A stretch of 64,000 bases of DNA from Hofstenia miamia (GCA_004352715.1 SCFE01000006.1:722360-786359); one strand, 5' to 3'; positions 22,897 to 37,794 are shown, counted from the first letter of the stretch. The notes: generated from the sequence alone by a model not told the origin. Numbers and translations: made by a program.

Positions 22897-23334
22897 TTTT
22901 TATCTTTAAATATCTTCTTTAGTTCGTTAGTTATTAGAATTTATAATTTTTTTAGGAAACCATCACAGATTTTGCAAAAATTCGTAGTAAAATTAGCTTT
23001 AAATGAAAGTCCTGAGGTCACTTCATACGGATTGTGCTATATTTGACGTTTTGAAGTTTATAATTAGTACGAGATTAGAGAAGTGGGGAGGTTAGAGAGT
23101 ACAACATTTGATAAAATATACATAAAATGTCGCTTCATAATTAAATTTAGCATTGGATTTAAAACCTACGTAGATTGTAGAAAACTTTAATTTATTTAAT
23201 GGTAGCATTTCATTTCCTTTGACAACTTTCTCATTAAATTCTTCATCTTAATTGACTTAAATCGGAAGTGACTTAATGCCATGTAATTGTAAAACGGTTA
23301 ATTTTCTTAAAGAATATATTGAGTGTAAATTGTA

Positions 23335-23371
<37 letters not shown>

Positions 23372-25715
23372 CATACATTTCCTCGAGCACCTTTAGAATG
23401 TAATTTTTTTTCCGCGTAAGCAGAATGGTGTACAATAGGGTATTCATATTTTTAAAATTCAAATATTTCCTGTAGCAAGACATTTTGAAGTTTATGAAAA
23501 AATCCCCTAATTTAAAAATATTCTTTTTAATAAATACGTATGTACTATATAATGTACACGTTGTTGTATAGTTAGAAGCGCAATTTGAATTGAATATACC
23601 TAAATCTATAACCAACATTTTTAGTAGAAAATCTAAAAATCATTGAAAGCCTCATTATTAAGCTCTCCGCAGCTTCTGAGACTCATAAATTGAATAGTCG
23701 TGTATATTAACTATTCTGCCAAAAATAATACAGATTTGTTCACAATATAATTTGCACATCTTAGGCTTAGAAGCCATATAATCAGTTATCATATCGTCAT
23801 AATAAAGTTCCTGTGTTAACAGGTAATTTATTATGCACTAAATCGTTAAAATTCATTTACAGCAATCAAATTGTAACTTGGTGTTAATACGTATGCTGCC
23901 TACCCCATATACAAAAGTGACCCCACCACCATTACTGCTTTTACCACAATTGTGACATCTCAGAAAATGGTTAATACTTATTTGTATGCGATTCCATTAG
24001 CATTTATCGTATTCATCATCTTTTTTTGCTAGCTAATTTATTGAAAATTGTTCTCTCAAATTTCTCATCATAGCATTGGTTATTAATCTATAATAATGAC
24101 TTTCCAATGAATGAAGATATCTTCAATTTCATTTAGAACAATATTATTTTTTAGAATCATAATTATTTTTTGCTTAGACGAAATCTAGTAATGATTGAAT
24201 ATACTCAAATGTACATTTGGGACGGTGTGACAATTTGAAGTGACTTCCATAAACTTTGACATTTGCTTGGCCTTGATTTCCTTGCCGTTCTTTATAAATG
24301 TATCTGATATCGTCGTATTCGTAGTGATAAATGTTTTATTGTAAGTAAAGCAACACCCAAAGATATTCCAGTGAATATGCCAAGCACCTATCAGCAAATG
24401 AACATTTGAGTGTGATATAATTGTTAAATATATTATTTCAACTAATCCTTTTGCCAAAAACTTGATAGTCTGTCAATTAATAAGTAAGTTTATACTAAAG
24501 CAGCTTTCAAAGATGTTGTTGTGACAAACTCCTTCATGTTAAGCCAGTGTGCAGTTTTTCCAAATGATTCTTTCATATTGCTGCGCAAATTTTTTGGATG
24601 ATGTATATACATGTATATATATATATAAATATAACAAGTATATATATATATATATATAACAAGTAAATTTCGCGTAGAATTAAGAAATGTTTTTATATTT
24701 ACAACACAATATTAAAAATATAATAACTTTAAAATACTAAATGCTCAATTAACAGAAATTTATAGAACAGCTATAGAATGCATACTTTTTAAAGCTACAC
24801 CTAATGACGTAATTATTATATTAAGTTATTACAGTAACGATATTTTCGCAATATAAGCAATGTAACAAATCTTTGTTAACCTAAATCAACTCTTCTCTCT
24901 CATCCGAATATATTTTCAAAGTGCATATGCATATCGCATTGATGTTTCTGTGCAAATAGCTATTGTCGGCACTTATTTATTCTTAAAGCTTTCAATTATT
25001 ATTTGTACATGTAAGAAAAAAGGTAAGTATGGTCAGAGAAAATTTCTTTGCGGAAATAATTTTTTAAAAATCATCCATTAAAATTCAAATATTTATAGAT
25101 TTGTAATTACAACTTGAATTATTAATGTCTTAACGACCAAATTAAAATTAACATTAAAATATTTTATAAGTCAATCAGCATTACAAGGTATTTTATAATC
25201 TTAATTTAAACGGAACATTTTAATGCCGTCAGGTTTAAGAGTGGGCATGCATTTTTTCATAATTATTCTTTCTTCAACAATTTTATTAGAAATTTAGCAG
25301 GTTACTGGAGGCCTAAAAGAATGCATCAATAATTTCAATCAACATGTTTTCTTAAGCTTTTCATAGTATTAAGTGTTAGGGTGAGAATTCTGCGAATAAA
25401 TTATTTATTAAAACTGTCTTAGCAAGATATACTAAACAAGATACAACTCAAATTAATTTATTAGATGGTTTCTATACTTAGATCGCAATTGAGACCATTC
25501 AAATTGATGGTATGTGACAGGTTTTTGTACTTCTCTAATTTAGACATTCAAATTTGGTTATTTGTAATTTTTACAGAAAATTGCATAATTTGATTAGTTA
25601 CATTATTTTTGTTAAAATTTTAAATTTATTTGATATCGCTTCAAACATATTACATAAATTACATTCCTGATGAAAATACATCAAGTTTCCTTTAACCGGC
25701 TAAATTTTATGTAAG

Positions 25716-25766
<51 letters not shown>

Positions 25767-26049
25767 TTACTATGCAAATTTAGACTTATGCTAAGTATCA
25801 TGCAATGGAAATTGATCTGATAGAACCTAAGTAATATGATGCAGTTTACAAAAAACTATGATAAAAATTTATAACTTTGTATTCCCACGTCTAAAGCAAT
25901 AAAATCCAATTATAAAAGCTTTTATTATGATTTTGAATTAGCTATTGAAATTTTATCTTTAGAATAAATATAATTTAACTATCAAGATTGTTTTTGGAAA
26001 ACTTAAATAGCTTGATTTATTTACTTTGCCTTTATTTAGCCATCAAATA

Positions 26050-26133
<84 letters not shown>

Positions 26134-27590
26134 TATGCATATATTCTTTAACTTATGCATAGCATATATGCATTATCAATATTCTTATTTGACAAACCTC
26201 AGTTTTAGTCTACCTTAATTATGCACATAATGCATGTACATAATATGTGCTCTAACCAATGTATTAGGGTAGTGCCTTGTCAGTTCTTGGAATCCGTTTT
26301 TTTCAATATGACAAAATTTTATTCGGTGAAATTATGACACCATTTTTGATGTCTACATTAGCGAGTACTTCATCTTCGCCAAATAGATTGGACGCTGTGG
26401 TCCTAAAAAGATATAGCCTACATAATACATATTTGAATAAATGTGATGTACATTTTGCATTTATATCAGAGGATAATACTATTGGGATGTTGATGGATGA
26501 AAAATTTAATTGACTATATTTTAAATTTTCTTGTGAAGAACTGTTGGCGTTGAAAGTGTTTTAAACTATTTAATCATATTGATTGGTAGATGGCGTAAGA
26601 TTAACATTTTGGATAATTACGTTGTCACAAAGTATTGTAAACTGACAGAGACATCTTTGAACGGTGCATAATATCCTTCACATTCTGCTTTACAGACTGG
26701 TTTTGCACGGGTAATTAGGCTTAAATCAAAGTAAAGTGAAGAATTAATGATTTTTCGAAAATAATTTTTAACAATTATTTATAAGTATTATGAGTAAATA
26801 GACGAAAACAACATTCACGAATATGTCCAAAAAAATAATTAAAGGATTTCTCTTTGCTGACATGCTTCAGTCAACATCAAACAACTAAAAAAATATTAAA
26901 ATAATTCATCTATTAATATTTTAAATTTAAAAAATTAGAGTTTTAAGGTTTTTGATTAATTGAATCTCGCCTGATTTAATTAATTAATAAATTTAATATT
27001 ATACATATACTAGTAAAATTAACTTTATATATCTAAACATTGCATTGTTGTGTTTTGAAATAATGGGTAAATGAGGATTTATTAGATATGGCTTGTTGTT
27101 GTTGCAAAATAGATTGTAAGTTCGTTGTTGCAAAAAAATATGTATAAAAAACAATTTTATTGGAGTATATTGTTTTAATATTAGATTAATTCGAACGCTT
27201 TGATTGTGCTCTTATCTTAGTGATTCATAATATCGTGTCTATATAATAAGGTGGTAATAAATTAATAAATGAATTGCACAGTACTTGGGTTGAGCGGTCT
27301 ATCATTCATTTGCTTTGGAGATAAGGTTAATATTGTATTTTAAAATCTTTCTTCTTTCTAAATTACAAACATTTGAAGGTGCTTGCTTAGCTGTTTTTTG
27401 AATGTCATAATTTTTTTTGAAAAGCATAAAATAAAGTTGGAAATTTTTCAAAGAGCAAGAACATGGATGTTGTTATTAGAAAGTCATAAAAGTTAACGAA
27501 GCAATTCTGTCAAAATTCGAAGCAATACAGAATTCTAACCGGTATGTCAATGGTATACTTTATCCTTAAACGTTTTGAACAATATATATA
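22897..27590. other. Long non-coding stretch rich in microsatellites
   Basis: (TA)n tracts at 23338-23369, about 24605-24658 (interrupted), 25718-25759 and 26053-26095, the last running straight into (TTA)n to 26131. Open frames such as 26277-26513 have no recognised domain or convincing splice context. No gene called. Confidence 0.4.
26053..26131. repeat. Compound (TA)n-(TTA)n microsatellite
   Basis: About 21 TA units followed without a break by about 12 TTA units. The same two motifs flank or interrupt LINE copies elsewhere in the window. Confidence 0.95.
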
Positions 27591-27791
27591 NNNNNNNNNN
27601 NNNNNNNNNNNNNNNNNNNNNNNNNNNNNNNNNNNNNNNNNNNNNNNNNNNNNNNNNNNNNNNNNNNNNNNNNNNNNNNNNNNNNNNNNNNNNNNNNNNN
27701 NNNNNNNNNNNNNNNNNNNNNNNNNNNNNNNNNNNNNNNNNNNNNNNNNNNNNNNNNNNNNNNNNNNNNNNNNNNNNNNNNNNNNNNNNNN
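27591..27791. other. Assembly gap (201 N) inside a TA repeat
   Basis: The gap is bounded on both sides by ATATAT runs, so the missing sequence is probably an unresolved TA microsatellite. Confidence 0.9.
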
Positions 27792-27811
27792 ATATATATA
27801 TATATATGATT

Positions 27812-30800
27812 AGGCGGGCTCGACTACACCCACCCTTTGACATACATTTCTGCCCAATCGTGAATTGGATACACCCATTTGGCTTGTGGTAAAATATGTC
27901 TACCGCTGATCACAACCTTCCTAAACCTTTAACTTTTGTATTTGACTTTTCAATTTGGATTTTCGACTTTAAATTTTGAAATTGAAAATGGCATAATATT
28001 TGTAGCACAAGTATGAATTCAATCATTGTCTTTGATCCAGCGGAGGCGGAACATATTTTTTCTTGGGTATGAAAAAAGCATCAGAAGAAATTAGGATTAA
28101 TAAACATCCAATTAGGCCAAACATTTTTACATCTTTCCCTGCCACGTACAAATGTGCCAACTGATATATAATCCTTTATATCATAATATTAAAGATTAAT
28201 ACAAAATTAACAAACATTGTAAAGTGCAAAGTAATTTTAAGTTTGGAAATGTCCAAAGATTCACTGCGACAATATCTTGGTTTAATAAATTCTTGTTTGT
28301 GAAAGTCTTTCTTTTATGCAGCGGCGGCAGTAAAAGCACAAACGGCCTCTTTCTTTATTACATGTTATCCAATTGTATTCATTTATCCATTCTTTCCTGA
28401 ATGATCATCCTTCCTCTTTGAATTTTTTGTTGAATCATTTGTAGTGAGTCCAAATCTGTAACATTTTCTGCATTATCAGAAGAGTAAACAACAATTTCAG
28501 ATTGCAAACTAACAAACTATTCTTTGGTGTATTCGTCTACTTCTTTGGCTTATTGAAATAGTCATATACTGACAACTGCCTTTTAGACATGATAAATGAT
28601 ACCAAGAAAATCGCAATACTACACTACCAAAAGCATAACAAAGATACTATTATTGACATAGAGAATAGAGATAAAGATTAATAAAGAATTACCCAACAAC
28701 CCTGAATTCTAAGATTATAAAAATGCAAGTTTTATAAAAAACAAATATCAAGTGAATTCATGATTTATTCCTGCCGTTTAAGTTGGCTATCATCATTTCA
28801 TCTGCTTTGAATTGGATCAAAACTTTAAAAATATCGTTGCCTGTTTTGTAAAAACATTTTAATAGACTGCATACTACTTATTTTTCGTGACTAGAGGAGT
28901 AAAATAAATTGCAATTATTAACATGAAGTATAAGCAGGGAAATAATCAATACTCGAACACATAATATTTGTAAAGTAAATTGTATGTTACTCTTTAAAAA
29001 ACTCGGAATTAGAAAAAACACAATGGAACTCCGAATTTTCTTCAAAAAGATATTCGAACTCGAAAAGAAAAAACTCGAACTCGACTAAAAAACTCTGAGT
29101 ATAAACGAGAAAGCGAGAATAAATTAATAAAACCCATTCTATCTCCACAATAATATAATGCAATTTCTTGCAATGTCATTCGTCTACAAAAGTTCAATGT
29201 TATTCACGTCATAAGATATGTATTTTTGGGTATGCTTTGCATACATGATTCCATCGCCACTGCTTATGCTGATAATACAATTTTTTGACAGCAAATAGGC
29301 ACATCATAATGTATCCCATATAAAATGAACATTGTTGTGGATTTTTTGCAGCTGATTGGATGCGGATTTGAAAATCAAAAAATGTGGATGTCGATAGAAA
29401 TTTTTTATATTGCTTAAGGATGTGCATTGGATGTAGATTGGGGTAATGTCAATCAATGTCTACCTTTAGTTCTGTCCTTTTCTTAGAGTTCTAATGTAAT
29501 CGATGCCATACAGTTGTACATGCGTCATTTTTAAAACGCAAGCGTTTCTAGAGTAATTTAAATACTTGGTTTTCCCATAAGTAAAATTAGGAATAAATAT
29601 TTATGTGAAAAAAATGTTCATTTCTGTCATTTTGTGTGACCTTGTAAAGGATATTGATGTGAGAATCAGAATAGAATGAATTTGAAATTCTATCTCATTT
29701 ACTAATGTACAGTACATATCATTTTTCAAATTTTATCTTGAATCATAAACATATCCAATTCAATTGGTGATGTCCTTACAATTTGACGACATCTTATTCA
29801 ATAAAGGAAGCGATGGAGCTTTTTGCTATGAATTTCAAGGACAATATCATATGAACAATTTTAAAGAGGAAGAAACAATGAATTCAGAAAGCCACCACCT
29901 AATGCCCATAAAAAGAAGCACAGTTATTTTGACCTAAGCAAATACGTTGAGAACCTCTTAGATTCAAAGTATGTGGAGCTACCAATGACCCCAACTTTGA
30001 TTTGTTCAATCAGATATATGTACTCTGGTATTGATAATGCACAGTGTGCAAGTAAACTTGCAAGTTTAGAAGAGATAAAACGTTTTGGTTAACTGTTTGT
30101 ATTTTCTTGGAAAACAGATATACCTAAGGAAGTTTTCGAATTTCAGGAATGATCTTTTCTTAACATTGATAAAGGATATCAGTATCAGTAATCCAGCAGT
30201 TATTTTAAACTCCTAATACATTGCAATATCATTTGAATTAGTCTTCATTATGATAAAGTATTTATTTTTGAACTAAAATATCTTAAAATTTTCAAAATGG
30301 TAACTTCAATAGATATCTTTGCCATCAATTTTGTTTTAATGAGTCATTTTGTTTAGGTAATTTTTTATAGTTATTCGATCTTTGCTGCTTTAGGAAGGGC
30401 GAACTCAGCAGTTTTAGTTAGGAGGGGCGTGGACATCATAATTTTTTAAATACACCCATTTGAGCAAATGTGCTACTTATTAATATCTCTATAATTACTC
30501 ACAAACACACATTTTTGGAAGTTTGTTGAAGCGAAGAAAAATATTAAATTTAATAAATGTACTTATTTCATTTTTTCGAATTTGCAGTTTAGAATGCATG
30601 TACCCGTCATGACCTCCTCTGAATTCGCAATTGCATAATATGGCATATTCACATAAAATATGCAGGACAAATTTCGGATTTCCTCTTGCGCATCAACAGT
30701 AAGGAAAGCATCATTTACAAGAATAGTCAATTACCTTCAGTAATCAATAGTTCTTATAGCTTATACACAATCCCCGTCGTAAACTTGAATAAAGTGTTTA

Positions 30801-32272
30801 CATTCCAAACACTCAAAATTGAAAAATACCACAGCAATTTTTATACAGCAAAGTACCAGAACTCCTAGAACTTATTCTATGAAAATTACTACTATTGTCC
30901 ACATGAATTTAATTGAACCTTACAAGGTAGATCTTTCCATGATTGTTTTCTGATAATGCAAGCGCTATGATCACTACTGATGAATATAGTTACCTTATAA
31001 TTTGATGTTACAAGTGACCTAAATTCAAGCTTTTAAAACTTTAGTTTCACTTCAACACAATGGAACATGAGCATAAAAGAGTACCTGAATGATAGGAAGT
31101 AGAATGCAATTGAACCTAAAAGTAGCAAGAAATCAAATTTTGATTTCACTATACATGTTTGTTGAAATATGGTTTAAGATTATGGTGCCCACTCAATATG
31201 AGATCATAATGCATTTGATTTTTATACTGCTTTTTAATATCGAGATTTAGTGTATACCTTGTTTTTACATAGCAAAAAATGGTACTAGATAGTGAGGATA
31301 ATAAAGGACAATCTATTAGAACAAGAGACAAGTGTGATTGAATATTTATACCCTTTTTAATAGCAAATGTACAGGCTTCATAAAAAAAATCTTTGTACAC
31401 ATTAATTTTAAAACGATGGTCTGTAATTGTGTAGATCCAAGAGATGCATAAAGAAATTATGACAATTCAATGCGTCCCATAGGACCCATTTCATGCAGCA
31501 TTGCTAGTAAAAGTTTTCATGCATTTTATTGTCTGCAAGTTTATAGTACAATGTATTCTAATGGAATCACTGCTAAATTACTTTTTATGAGCATATTTTA
31601 AAAATTTATTCGAGATCATGATTTTGCTTTCAGTCTCTGCAATCCTTTTAAAACTCTAATTCTAATTTAGTGATCCACAATTAATGTGAATTTCAGATAA
31701 AGAATACAGGACTTTAAGGAATAAATAAAAATTTTATGGCAACATTTCTTGACATGAACCAAGCATTTATAGCAGTTTTACCTAATGTGGAGCTCATTAC
31801 AAAATTTCACCTAGTTGTCTGCATTGCCTTTGATAGAATATTGATTCAAGAGAGCAGCATTATTTAAACTTTCCTCACCGCATGCCTTTAAGCAAGAAGT
31901 TTATCAGTAGTTTCAGAAATTGTTTTACGTCTTTTGTTCAAACATCAGTATTTTTAGCAATGATTTTTGCTTGCCTGCAGTGTATGACGTCATAAGGAAA
32001 TACTCGTGTTTCATTGGTTGGCTTTAATGTTTTGTTACTAGCGCTAGAGGGATTTAAAATTAAGAACATTGAAGCTTTGCCTAGAAATTAGTAAGTAGAT
32101 TTTCACTATTAGAAATCCAGAAGTTATAACTTATTATTAAAATGTAGTCATTTTCTAAATTTTTAAACAAAGAATTATAGTTTTTTAGAAAGTAAAACAA
32201 TTTATAAATTTTTAATTTAACCTAACGTATATAATTTATTAAAATTTTGTTTTGAATATATATTATCCGAAT
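27812..32272. other. Long non-coding stretch
   Basis: No gene recognised. An ACTCGAA/CTCGAACTCGA-rich segment at about 29000-29115 resembles the inside of the MITE at 52.5 kb. A single TGACGTCA palindrome at 31985-31992 is compatible with chance. Confidence 0.35.
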
Positions 32273-32315
32273 GTATATATATATATATCAAGGAGTTCTA
32301 TAATAAAATAGTCCT

Positions 32316-32332
<17 letters not shown>
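32273..32332. repeat. Perfect hairpin with TA-rich stem
   Basis: The left arm ends ATATCAAGGA at 32294. The right arm starts TCCTTGATAT at 32312. The stem is about 21 bp, perfectly paired, with a 17-nt loop (32295-32311). It stands inside a TA microsatellite just outside the Penelope-like element. It could be a replication-slippage foldback rather than a functional structure. Confidence 0.8.
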
Positions 32333-32355
<23 letters not shown>

Positions 32356-32359
<4 letters not shown>

Positions 32360-33178
32360 CTCAGATTTATGCTATGTACCCGGTTTCGATTTAAAATCAT
32401 CGTCACTATAATTTACAATACATATATTTAATGTTAAATATGCATACACTAGAAAATATTTGAAATTTTGGTAGAGCTTTGTTTATTAATTAACCTTTTT
32501 CAATTTTACCTTTTTATTAATTAGTGCTTTAGAAATCTTAGTAGTGGGTGTTTTTTTATTATCTTACAATTATTGGTCTTTGCTCGATGCTCATGCGGGC
32601 AAATTTCAGAATTAAGTGTTCGTTAACCCGAGTTTACAGATGTCGCTTTGTTTCACTTATGTAAAAGTTGTGACATTCTTCACAGCTAAACTTGAATACA
32701 GTTGATGAAACCAGCATCAGATCTTTGTTGCGAAATATATTAGAGTCTTCTTAGTTTCTACTATTGGTGTTATTCTTGTCTTAAATTCGCATAAATTTTC
32801 TTTACTCTTGAATTACGCAGTAGTTTGTGCTCTTCAATATATGATAGCTTCTAACATATTGGTTCTTTATCATTGGATTGATCTTGGTCATATGTTACTG
32901 CAGGCTTCTTAGTTAGCTGTTTGTCAATATATCTCTTAATTAATCGATGTGTATGGCCATTGTTTTCCAAAATTTCATATAATTCAGATATTGATTAAAC
33001 TAAATTCTGGTAATTTGATGACATTTTCAGCAAACAATGATTAATTAATATGCAAAGCGATCAAAATTTTGAATATTTCTAGTGTATGCATATTTTGACA
33101 TCATTAAATGTAGTGCATTGTAAACTATATGACCACAAGATTTGTATTGACGATGATATTACATCGAGATCGGCCTCA
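32356..33178 (-). mobile_element. Truncated Penelope-like element with inverted termini
   Basis: The segments 32372-32495 and 33040-33177 are inverted copies of each other. Shared blocks include ATCATCGTCA, TTTACAAT, TATGCATACACTAGAAA and TTAATTAA. They enclose about 540 bp, which on the minus strand contain a GIY-YIG endonuclease remnant. TA microsatellites adjoin both outer edges (to 32355 and from 33179). Penelope-like elements carry an RT followed by a GIY-YIG endonuclease and often have direct or inverted terminal repeats. Here the RT is lost. Total length of 0.82 kb against 2.5-4 kb for complete elements shows strong truncation. Confidence 0.75.
32585..32985 (-). pseudogene. GIY-YIG endonuclease remnant of a Penelope-like element
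   Basis: Reading on the minus strand, VFKFSCEECHNFYIS (about 32705-32660) followed by ETKRHL, a stop, then TRVNEHL matches the start of the Penelope GIY-YIG domain, where relatives have Y-K-(F/L)-C-x-x-C, then FYIG-T-R-L and R-EH. The preceding frame (about 32985-32915) reads LYEILENNGHTHRLIKRYID, which resembles the linker between RT and endonuclease. The usual Gly of YIG is Ser here, and there are at least two stops. By family the domain nicks DNA for insertion; this one is dead. Confidence 0.72.
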
Positions 33179-33202
33179 TATATATATATATATATATATA
33201 TA

Positions 33203-34457
33203 AGTTAGATTTGTCAAAATCTAATAATTCTGAATAATTTTAATAATGTAAACGTTCAGAAACGTTTTTGAACAATTTTTTTTTAATTTTCATGGTGACC
33301 AAAAGTTAAGAAAATCAACATTGAAAAAGTGAACATTAAAATCTTTTCTTTAATCTTGTGCTGGATTTATTAGGTTAAAGTAAGCATTTTCCATTATGAA
33401 GTTAAGATATAATGCTGCTGATAAGAGAAAACAGGGCAAAAATTTAATTAGTTTGGCAATTGCGCTCATGATATATTTGGTGATGCTATTTCTACTTCAT
33501 TATATATTCATTGTTTTCTGCGGTTTGCTGCGGTTAGATGCTTGAAGCCTTAAAATATGATGTGTTCATAGAAAGGTTAATGCTTCTATAGGCTGGGTTT
33601 AGTTTGGAATAATAATTCTATAAATATACTAAAATTTCAAACTAGTTGGATCGAAATTTGCGAGTAATGGTATTATTTACTTACTTTTATCAAGATATAT
33701 TTCCTCACAATATGATTTTTAAACTATGGGGACATTTACTTAAAAAAATTCAAAAAAATTTACATATTCATCTAGATTATGTTAAAATAAAAGATTTTTT
33801 ACGAAAGCGAAATTTTGAACAAATATTTTTCATATCAGCGTCATCAACTTAGAATTTTCAGAGATGTTGATTCATCATTATTTTTGATAAAGCTGGAAAT
33901 GCTTGGGATTTATTAAAATTCATTGCTGAGTCATCAAATATTTTTTTAATCTGAAAATTCTAAGAATAATTTTGTTTTTTTAATTATTATTTTTATCAGG
34001 TTGATACCTTAATGGCAATTGTAAGTTTAGCAATTTGAATTAAATTGAATTTTTCTTCTTTGGCTTACCTTATATATCAGATAGTGATATAGGATTTCAT
34101 AATTTGATCATCATACAAACTCGATCCGGTACTCGTCTTAAAAAATGTTCGAAACATTTTAAATGTATTAATTAATTCATGCATTTTATTACTTTAATTT
34201 TAAAAATACTAAATTTGTCTTCACATTGGACAAGTAGAAGTGTTAGCCCTTAAAACGATGCTTCATATCGCTTAAATATTTCTCTTGTTAATAACAGCAC
34301 ATGCTGTTTATCTTGATTTTCCCACTAATGTAAAATTCTTTGCAGTCTAAAAATAAAAAGCATATAGAGTTTTTGTAACACTGATTTGCATTGAATTGCT
34401 TACTTTACTTTGTTTTCTTTATCCTTATTAAATTAGGTTTTAATATTTGTTTATCTA

Positions 34458-34493
<36 letters not shown>

Positions 34494-37400
34494 TATTCAG
34501 TAAATATGCAATCACAAATGAGCACACCAATGCCCTACATATAAAAGAGAAATTGAAAATTTTATGTTGCATCAACTCAGAATTAATATAATAAATCTTT
34601 TACTTTATTACGTAATCCTTTTTACTTGAAAAAACCATTTTATAAAACTACTTAGTGCTGTCGTTTGAAAGGATTCATTTTGAAAATTTGGTCGTACTGT
34701 AAGACAATGATTGCATAGAATATTTGAGATCAAATAAGAGAAATCGCTCACCTCTGGAAAATTCAAAGAATTGGCTGTAATATTATGATGCCCACTTATT
34801 GAATCGTATTTGAAACAGCTTTGCATATCATCTGGATCTAAGCATTAATATAAATCGCTTTGAAAACCCCAATTCTTCATGATCTTTCATAGTAGAAGTT
34901 TTATGGAACAAATCCGTACTTAACTGTTCTGCTAGATGAAATACATTGCTGTAGTCTTACAAGAGAATTCATTAATATGCTCTTAAAAAGATTCCTTTAC
35001 ATATAGTTGTAAATACTTAATGTCACATGTTTATTCTCACTAAAACATAATTGAAATATATTGTATATTGAGATACCTTTACATATTTATGGTTTTAAAT
35101 TAAGTAATGAATGACTTCATCCTATTGGGATAAATTGGGAGAATGTATTCATAACAGCACGTTTCGCAAAAGAATAAATGTAAAGTGTTATATTCACATT
35201 TCTTTGACGGACTTACTTTCATATGTACAGATAATTGTTAAATTTCATCGCAAATTCCTCAAAAGGCCTATTAATGAAATCCATTATTTTCTATGATATT
35301 TCTATCTTTCAAAAATAATTACAAAATATTATAAGAAGATGTTCTCCTATTTTAAAATAAATTGTTAGCTAATTTTCTAGTGTGCGAAGAATTCCTAAAC
35401 GACTAAAGATGTGTAAAATCCAAGAGTACTACCATAGGCTAAAGGAATGTCTCCTATTTCATTTATATTTTTAAAATCACCCTTAGGCATGACTACTACC
35501 TCTGTTTGTGAAGTTACGACTTCTAACTTTCTCAATAGATTTTGGGCGGTCTGTCTGAAGAAAAAGAAATAGTTGTCGTGAATTGTTGCCCCCATGGGCT
35601 TTACCAATAATTTGGCACAAATGTTCAACATTACATGAGAGCGCAATCACCAATAAAAGTGTCTGTTTTCAATGTCCCAAAGTTTTCAAATTTCATAGGC
35701 TTGAAGAATTTTTTTAAGAAATATGGATAAGCATTATATGTCTTTAAAAATACGCAATTCATTTAGTTTTTTTGATAATTTTAATGTAGAGAATCTCAAT
35801 TGATTGATCTCTCATTTTGGATATAGCATAGAAAGAAAACGTGGGACTCAATATTTGCATTCTGCATAATAACTTCATTTCGATGATCAAAGCAGTTCTA
35901 ATTTAATTTTTTTCCAAAAAACCATATAGAGTCAAAATGCAGATTTTGTTTTTTAAAATTTCTGCATATTACCTATAATAATATTGCGAAAGACATATTT
36001 ATTTGAATTAATTTCAAATTCAATTGTATTTTTCTTTTATGTGCGGGAGGTTGACATATTTAGTCATGCTTGGCATAGACAATATATGTTGTTATGGTTA
36101 TCTGTCACATTCGTCTCAAAGATTTTCCAAATAAATAAGATAAATTGGATCTAGACGCATCTATTTCTCATTTGTTTTAAAAAGAGTATGTTGAATTATT
36201 TTAGAATTATATAACGTTCCTTAAGAAGGTAAAAACTCACCACTAGAGACGTGGGAGTATTATAAAATCTCTTCTCTTTCATATTGGTGAACAAAAATCT
36301 TAATATACAATTTAGATTTTGTATTCTGCTTTTAAATGAAGTTGTGGATAATTTTGGCACGAATTTATAATACGTTCTGTTTATTAACTATACTATAAGC
36401 AAAGGGAATCCAAATTTAAAATACTATGTTAAAATTCAAGTTGATGCGCTTGAATTCGTAAACTATTACCTCTTGTGTTAGTGATTGTTGTTTAAAGAAT
36501 TTGAAACAATGTATGGATTAGAACTTTATAAGGGTGCTAAAGAATGATTGCCATTCTCTCAAATTGGAACTTGAAAAATTAGTTACACTACGCAAAAAAA
36601 TTGTACCCTATTTGAACTTTTAATAACCAGTATATGAATCAAAATCCTTAAATACATAATTATTATTAAACAATTAAGGACGATTGCTAAATTCTATTTT
36701 TGTTATTATTAGGTGGTACCAGAAATTTTTTTTTAAACCTTTGATTTAACTCATTTAGCATAATTTGTTAATCTGGAGAAATTTGTTTTTAACAGTTCGC
36801 CCTCGTTTGGAGTTCATTTTAAATCTAAAGAAGGAATTGATCCGTCATTGCCTTGTCGAAAATTCATGACTTTTTGAGTTAGTGGTAATAGATTAATATG
36901 AATGATCTCACAATTGTTGCGTACCTCCATTCAACAAAAATATACGCCTTTGTTTCTTCGGTTCAGCATTAAATCTGCAATTGAAAGACTTTGAAATTCC
37001 AATCCTATAATTCAGTATTTGACCTCCAGCTCACAATTCATTGAAAGGAAGATGCGTCATGTTGTCTCGAGGATCGAAATGAAACGTATAAAATAATGTT
37101 TCCCTAGCAAATAATTTGTGTGAGCATTACATAAAAAACACTAAAAATTTATACAAGCTGTTCTTTAATAGAATGATTTAGTCTCCATAGCACTATTGTC
37201 AAACCCCAATTTTAATGGAATGATTTTTTTGTTATTTGAAGTACAATAAAGGATGTGTCTATGTATAGAACGAGCCCATTTACCGTTCATTACTCAACAT
37301 TGATATGGGAAAAACTTAATTTGAGGGGCCAAATGCACAGCAAATATCTTTCACCTAGTAAAAAAGTAAAAGACGACGAACTGCTAACACTCATTTAAGC

Positions 37401-37794
37401 GTTTTGGAATCAACCTCAAGTATTTCAATGCAATATTTTAATTTTAATAATCCGTAATCTATTTCTAAGGATTTTGAAATCTTGCAGTTTGATCCTTCAA
37501 TTTAAGCCATGTTTGATTATTGGTGCCGTTTGATGCAACGCCTCTGCAAAGAGCCATGGATTTTAAATACAGTAAATTAGTTGTTGAATTACTTTAAAAA
37601 TGACCTTGGAACAAATAAAGTAATTTCGCATTCAAATCGCATTGTTATTTGGAGTGAGTGTATCACGTCACTAAATTATTTATGAATTTCGATGTCTCGA
37701 GTATGTAGCTTCCAGTCCTATTGATTTTGAAAGAAATGAATATTTTCAACAGAAGTTCAATTTTTGAATTTTTTTAATTCATTTATGCACGTAG
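33203..37794. other. Long non-coding stretch
   Basis: (TA)n at 33178-33202 and 34459-34492. Apart from one candidate exon on the minus strand (35397-35567) I recognise no gene or repeat family. Confidence 0.35.
35397..35567 (-). CDS. Candidate terminal exon, unrecognised protein
   Basis: On the minus strand the polypyrimidine run TTTCTTTTTCTTCAG, ending about 35568, makes a good splice acceptor. The exon that follows stays open for about 54 codons, to a TAG near 35397. It reads TAQNLLRKLEVVTSQTE, then VVVMPKGDFKNINEIGD, then IPLAYGSTLGF. Composition is unlike the Lys/Asn/Ile-rich chance frames around it. I recognise no family. No matching upstream exon was located. It could still be chance or a processed fragment. 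Confidence 0.25.

Noticed and set aside
27544-27843. Open frames across the N gap at 27.6-27.8 kb
   Set aside because: Open only because N codons are not read as stops; the known sequence is TA repeat.
31985-31992. Single TGACGTCA palindrome
   Set aside because: About one occurrence is expected by chance in a window of this composition.
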